NCBI GenBank assembly: GCA_934504065.1
Contig: CAKSVQ010000089.1
Coordinates: 1-9,464 of the forward strand
Source of the DNA: an uncultured Dysosmobacter sp.
GTDB lineage: Bacteria > Bacillota > Clostridia > Oscillospirales > Oscillospiraceae
Length of the DNA stretch: 9,464 bases
Direction: 5' to 3'
A model generated the notes under the pieces. That model saw only the letters and a list, made by a program, of their open reading frames with translations, did no database searches and was not told the DNA's origin. Position numbers and translations under genes: made by a program. Position 1 is the stretch's first letter. Every line of letters starts with the position of its first letter. Positions 6,914-9,464 of this stretch are shown in pieces.

Positions 6914-7546
6914 ATGAAACTGATTCTTTTGGGCGCCCCCGGCGCCGGAAAGGGCACACAGGCCGACATCCTGTGCAAAGAGCTGAACATTCCCACCATT
7001 TCCACGGGCAACATCCTCCGCGCTGCCATCAAGAACGGCACGCCCACGGGCCTGAAGGCCAAGGCTTACATGGACGAGGGCAAGCTGGTTCCCGATGATG
7101 TCATCATCGGCATTATCACCGAGCGGGTGGCTGAGGACGACTGCAAGAACGGCTATATCCTGGACGGCGTGCCCCGCACGATCGCCCAGGCGGAAGCCAT
7201 GGAAAAGGCCGGGATCAAGTTTGACGCCGTAGTCTCCATTGAGATTTCCGATGAGACCATCATGGAGCGCATGAGCGGCCGCCGAGTGTGTGAGCACTGC
7301 GGTGCCAGCTACCATCTGGTGGCTGTCCCCCCCAAGCAGGAGGGCGTGTGCGACAAGTGCGGCAGCAAGCTGGTTCAGCGGAAGGATGATGCCCCCGAGA
7401 CCGTGAAAGCGCGTCTTGAGGTCTATCATAAGGAGACCGAGCCGCTGAAGGACTTTTACGCGCAGCGCGGCCTTCTGAAATCTGTGGAAAATCAGGCCAC
7501 TGTGGCGGAGACCTCCAAGGTCATCCTCCATGCGCTGGGGAGATAA
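6914..7546 (+). CDS. adk: Adenylate kinase, zinc-LID long form
   Basis: 210 residues. It catalyses ATP + AMP to 2 ADP in the cytoplasm. The P-loop is GAPGAGKGT (7-15), the AMP-binding region has STGN (30-33), and the core motif is LDGVPRT (83-89). The LID domain has four zinc ligands, Cys126/Cys129 (CEHC) and Cys146/Cys149 (CDKC), with the bacterial zinc-LID layout and DDAPETVKARLEVYHKET after it. Two positions differ from the commonest forms: STGN where STGD is usual, and DGVPRT where DGFPRT is usual. The catalytic P-loop Lys and the Arg residues (for example Arg36, Arg88, Arg156, Arg167) are present, so it should be active. The ribosome binding site GAGAAGG (6898-6904) lies nine bases before the ATG. 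The secY-adk-map order is normal in Gram-positives. Confidence 0.97.
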   Translation: MKLILLGAPGAGKGTQADILCKELNIPTISTGNILRAAIKNGTPTGLKAKAYMDEGKLVPDDVIIGIITERVAEDDCKNGYILDGVPRTIAQAEAMEKAGIKFDAVVSIEISDETIMERMSGRRVCEHCGASYHLVAVPPKQEGVCDKCGSKLVQRKDDAPETVKARLEVYHKETEPLKDFYAQRGLLKSVENQATVAETSKVILHALGR

Positions 7547-7551
7547 GTGAT

Positions 7552-8304
7552 ATGATCACACTGAAATCCCCCCATGAGATCGAACTGATGCGCCGGGCCG
7601 GGAAAATTACCGCGGCTGCCCGTGCTTTTGCAGGGGAAATGGTAAGACCCGGCGTAACAACCCAGGAGATCGACAGCGCAGTGGAGCATTTCATCCGCAA
7701 ACAGGGCGCGGTTCCTTCGTTCCTCCATTATAACGGCTTCCCGGCCAGCGCATGCATCAGCGTGAACGATGAGATCATCCATGGCATCCCCGGTAAACGG
7801 GTGCTTGCCGAGGGCGACATCGTCAGTGTGGATGTGGGCGCGTATATCGGAGGGTTTCACGGGGACTGCGCGGCGACCTTCGCCTGCGGCAAGATCTCTC
7901 CCGAGGCTCAGGATCTGATCGATGTGACCAGACAGAGCTTTTTCGAGGGGATCAAGTTTGCAAAGGAAGGTCATCGGCTGTTCGACATTTCCGCAGCCAT
8001 CCAAGCCTATGTGGAAAGCCACGGCTACTCCATCGTCCGGGAATACGTCGGCCACGGTGTCGGCGCCCAGATGCATGAGTCGCCGGAGATCCCCAACTAC
8101 GGCCATCCCGGCCGGGGACCCCGGCTTCTGCGTGGGATGACCCTTGCAATCGAACCCATGGTGAATGCCGGGTCCGCGGCCATTCAGCAGATGAGCGACG
8201 GCTGGACCGTCCGCACGCTGGATGGAAAGTGGGCGGCGCACTATGAAAATACAATTCTGATTACCGATGGTGAGCCCGAGATTTTAACATCCCCCGCCAT
8301 CTGA
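7552..8304 (+). CDS. map: Methionine aminopeptidase, type I
   Basis: 250 residues, the size of the simple bacterial type I enzyme without an N-terminal zinc extension. It removes initiator Met from new proteins. All five metal ligands can be placed: Asp94, Asp105, His168, Glu201 and Glu232, with the substrate-contacting His77 (NDEIIHGIP) and the run YVGHGVGAQMHESPEIPNY (165-183). The start at 7552 gives the family N-terminus MITLKSPHEIELMRRAG. The ribosome binding site GGGGAG (7537-7542) lies within the end of adk, and the gap to adk is only five bases. Codon choice is less biased than in the ribosomal protein genes, which suits a lower expression level. Confidence 0.98.
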   Translation: MITLKSPHEIELMRRAGKITAAARAFAGEMVRPGVTTQEIDSAVEHFIRKQGAVPSFLHYNGFPASACISVNDEIIHGIPGKRVLAEGDIVSVDVGAYIGGFHGDCAATFACGKISPEAQDLIDVTRQSFFEGIKFAKEGHRLFDISAAIQAYVESHGYSIVREYVGHGVGAQMHESPEIPNYGHPGRGPRLLRGMTLAIEPMVNAGSAAIQQMSDGWTVRTLDGKWAAHYENTILITDGEPEILTSPAI

Positions 8305-8319
8305 ACGTAAGAAGTATGT

Positions 8320-8604
8320 ATGGAAATTGCAAAATCTGATATTGTACGATCCGACGCCGGCAGGGACAAGGGAAAGCTCTTCGCCGTGCTTGCGGTGGAG
8401 GGGGAGTACCTCCTGCTGGCGGACGGAAAAGGACGGAAGGTCGAAGCGCCCAAGCGAAAAAAGCGCAGACATGTGCTGTTTGTTGCCTCGGACGCGACGC
8501 GGCTTTCCGAAAAGATCAAAAGCAGCGAGAAGATCACCAACAGTGAGCTTCGCAGGACTCTGGCGGCTTACCGCTCGGAAGTCCAACCGGACCAGGAGGG
8601 ATAA
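8320..8604 (+). CDS. KOW-domain RNA-binding protein, L14e/L6e/L27e-like, function unknown
   Basis: 94 residues. The KOW-type segment is near the N-terminus: KSDIVRSDAGRDKGKLFAVL (about 5-24), then EGEYLLLADGKGRKVEAPKR (27-46) and a basic stretch KRKKRRHV. This is the pattern of short bacterial proteins related to the eukaryotic/archaeal L14e-L6e-L27e beta-barrel. A comparable small KOW gene lies between map and infA in many Gram-positives (ybzG in B. subtilis, from memory). The C-terminal third (DATRLSEKIKSSEKITNSEL) is probably helical. RNA or ribosome binding is inferred from the fold and the location among ribosomal genes. The ribosome binding site is weak (AAGAAG, 8309-8314, five bases before the ATG). 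An overlapping out-of-frame ATG at 8316 is ignored. Codon use is less biased than in neighbours. Confidence 0.88.
   Translation: MEIAKSDIVRSDAGRDKGKLFAVLAVEGEYLLLADGKGRKVEAPKRKKRRHVLFVASDATRLSEKIKSSEKITNSELRRTLAAYRSEVQPDQEG
8594..8600 (+). promoter_or_regulatory. Ribosome binding site of infA, deciding a TTG start
   Basis: AGGAGGG lies seven bases before TTG at 8608, just inside the end of the KOW gene. The first in-frame ATG is at 8623, after residues AKSD that belong to the IF-1 N-terminus, so TTG is the true start. Confidence 0.8.
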
Positions 8605-8607
8605 CGT

Positions 8608-8826
8608 TTGGCAAAATCCGATATGATCGAAGTGGAAGGTGTTGTGGTGGAAGCCCTGCCCAACACGACGTTCCAGGTTGACATTGGAAATGGACACACG
8701 ATCCTAGCGCATATTTCCGGAAAACTCAGAATGAATTTCATCAGGATTCTGCCCGGCGACAAGGTGACGGTGGAGATGTCCCCGTACGACCTGACCCGCG
8801 GCCGGATCACCTGGCGCAGTAAATGA
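8608..8826 (+). CDS. infA: Translation initiation factor IF-1
   Basis: 72 residues, the canonical length. This is a single OB fold with the signature [20 protein letters not shown] (5-24), [20 protein letters not shown] (29-48) and [21 protein letters not shown]-1 binds the 30S A site with IF-2 and IF-3 and blocks early tRNA entry. The start codon is TTG at 8608: it gives [11 protein letters not shown], as in other IF-1 proteins, and has AGGAGGG seven bases upstream. Starting at the first ATG would remove five conserved N-terminal residues. The gap from the KOW gene is three bases. Confidence 0.97.
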   Translation: MAKSDMIEVEGVVVEALPNTTFQVDIGNGHTILAHISGKLRMNFIRILPGDKVTVEMSPYDLTRGRITWRSK

Positions 8827-8857
8827 GCCGGGCGAAAGAAAAAGACACAAATCGCTG

Positions 8858-8990
<133 letters not shown>

Positions 8991-9016
8991 CATTTAATTG
9001 GAGGTGCTTTAAGAGT

Positions 9017-9382
9017 ATGGCACGTATTGCCGGTATTGACCTGCCGAAGGATAAGCGTATCGAAATCGGCCTCACCTATATCTACGGCATTGGCAGAAAG
9101 AGCGCCAAGGACATTCTGGCGCAGACGGGCATCAACCCCGACACCCGCGTCAAGGATCTGACCGACGCCGAGGAGCAGCAGCTCCGTGACGCCATCGACG
9201 CTTATACCGTCGAAGGCGACCTGCGCCGCCAGACCGCACTGGACATCAAGCGTCTGAGCGAGATCGGCTGCTATCGCGGCATCCGGCACCGCAAAGGTCT
9301 GCCTGTCCGCGGTCAGCGCAGCAAGACCAACGCCCGCACCCGCAAGGGTCCCAAGAAGACCATTGCGAACAAGAAGAAGTAA
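9017..9382 (+). CDS. rpsM: 30S ribosomal protein S13 (uS13)
   Basis: 121 residues, standard length. It starts [19 protein letters not shown], has [10 protein letters not shown] (22-31), the central DLRRQ...[14 protein letters not shown] region, and a basic tail containing [20 protein letters not shown] and [13 protein letters not shown]13 sits in the 30S head, contacts the P-site tRNA and forms intersubunit bridges B1a/B1b. GGAGGTG (9000-9006) stands ten bases before the ATG. The [11 protein letters not shown] stretch has Ser where Thr is more common, a mild change. Confidence 0.98.
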   Translation: MARIAGIDLPKDKRIEIGLTYIYGIGRKSAKDILAQTGINPDTRVKDLTDAEEQQLRDAIDAYTVEGDLRRQTALDIKRLSEIGCYRGIRHRKGLPVRGQRSKTNARTRKGPKKTIANKKK

Positions 9383-9397
9383 GGAGGGAGAACTTTT

Positions 9398-9464
9398 ATG
9401 GCAACTGCAAAGGCTAACGGCGGCAAGAAGGTCATTCGCCGCCGCCGTGAAAAGAAGAACATTG
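9398..9464 (+). CDS. rpsK: 30S ribosomal protein S11 (uS11), N-terminal part, cut by window edge
   Basis: Twenty-two codons plus one base are present: MATAKANGGKKVIRRRREKK then NI. The basic N-terminus ending in RREKKNI matches the S11 start, where KKNIE is typical, and rpsK is expected directly after rpsM. S11 lines the E site and platform of the 30S subunit. The ribosome binding site is fused to the rpsM stop (TAAGGAGG, 9380-9387), ten bases before the ATG. The rest of the gene lies beyond the window. Confidence 0.93.
   Translation, partial: MATAKANGGKKVIRRRREKKNI

Noticed and set aside
5480..7531. A 683-codon open frame on the - strand across secY and adk, and other long - strand frames (for example 3898-5025 and 1133-2002)
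   Set aside because: They lie opposite well-identified genes. Their translations are His/Asp/Gly/Leu-rich without known motifs, and such open antisense frames are expected from strong codon bias on the coding strand.

Overview
This window is a long stretch of the bacterial S10-spc-alpha ribosomal protein gene cluster, with every gene on the + strand. The sequence favours a moderately GC-rich member of the Clostridia (Bacillota), plausibly of the Oscillospiraceae/Ruminococcaceae type. Reasons are the Gram-positive gene order with adk, map, a KOW-domain gene and infA after secY, the zinc-type short S14, a Cys4-zinc adenylate kinase, near-perfect AAGGAGG ribosome binding sites before most genes, and C-ending codon preference. 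The taxon is an inference from style, not a database match.

Layout. Positions 1-336 hold the 3' part of rpsC (S3), with an unusual GGFNR-repeat tail. Then come rplP, rpmC, rpsQ, rplN, rplX, rplE and rpsN (type Z), ending at 2716. A gap of about 296 bases (2717-3012) breaks the otherwise tight packing. It contains a good extended -10 promoter (2749-2777), followed by a chain of hairpins (about 2782-2987) and then the ribosome binding site of rpsH. The cluster resumes with rpsH, rplF, rplR, rpsE, rpmD, rplO, secY, adk, map, a small KOW-domain gene, infA, rpmJ and rpsM. The start of rpsK runs off the right edge.

How the genes work together. Most products are structural components of the 30S and 50S subunits. 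The others serve related steps: SecY is the translocon channel, Adk balances adenine nucleotides, Map removes initiator methionine, IF-1 acts in initiation, and the KOW protein probably binds RNA or the ribosome. Stop codons and ribosome binding sites are fused in the same string (TAAGGAGG) at seven junctions, and several genes abut within one base, which suggests strong translational coupling.

The most interesting part is the rpsN-rpsH gap. It looks like an internal promoter driving a structured leader RNA of about 230 nt ahead of rpsH, a candidate cis-regulatory element for the downstream half of the operon. I found no mobile element, CRISPR array, tRNA or rRNA, and no broken gene.
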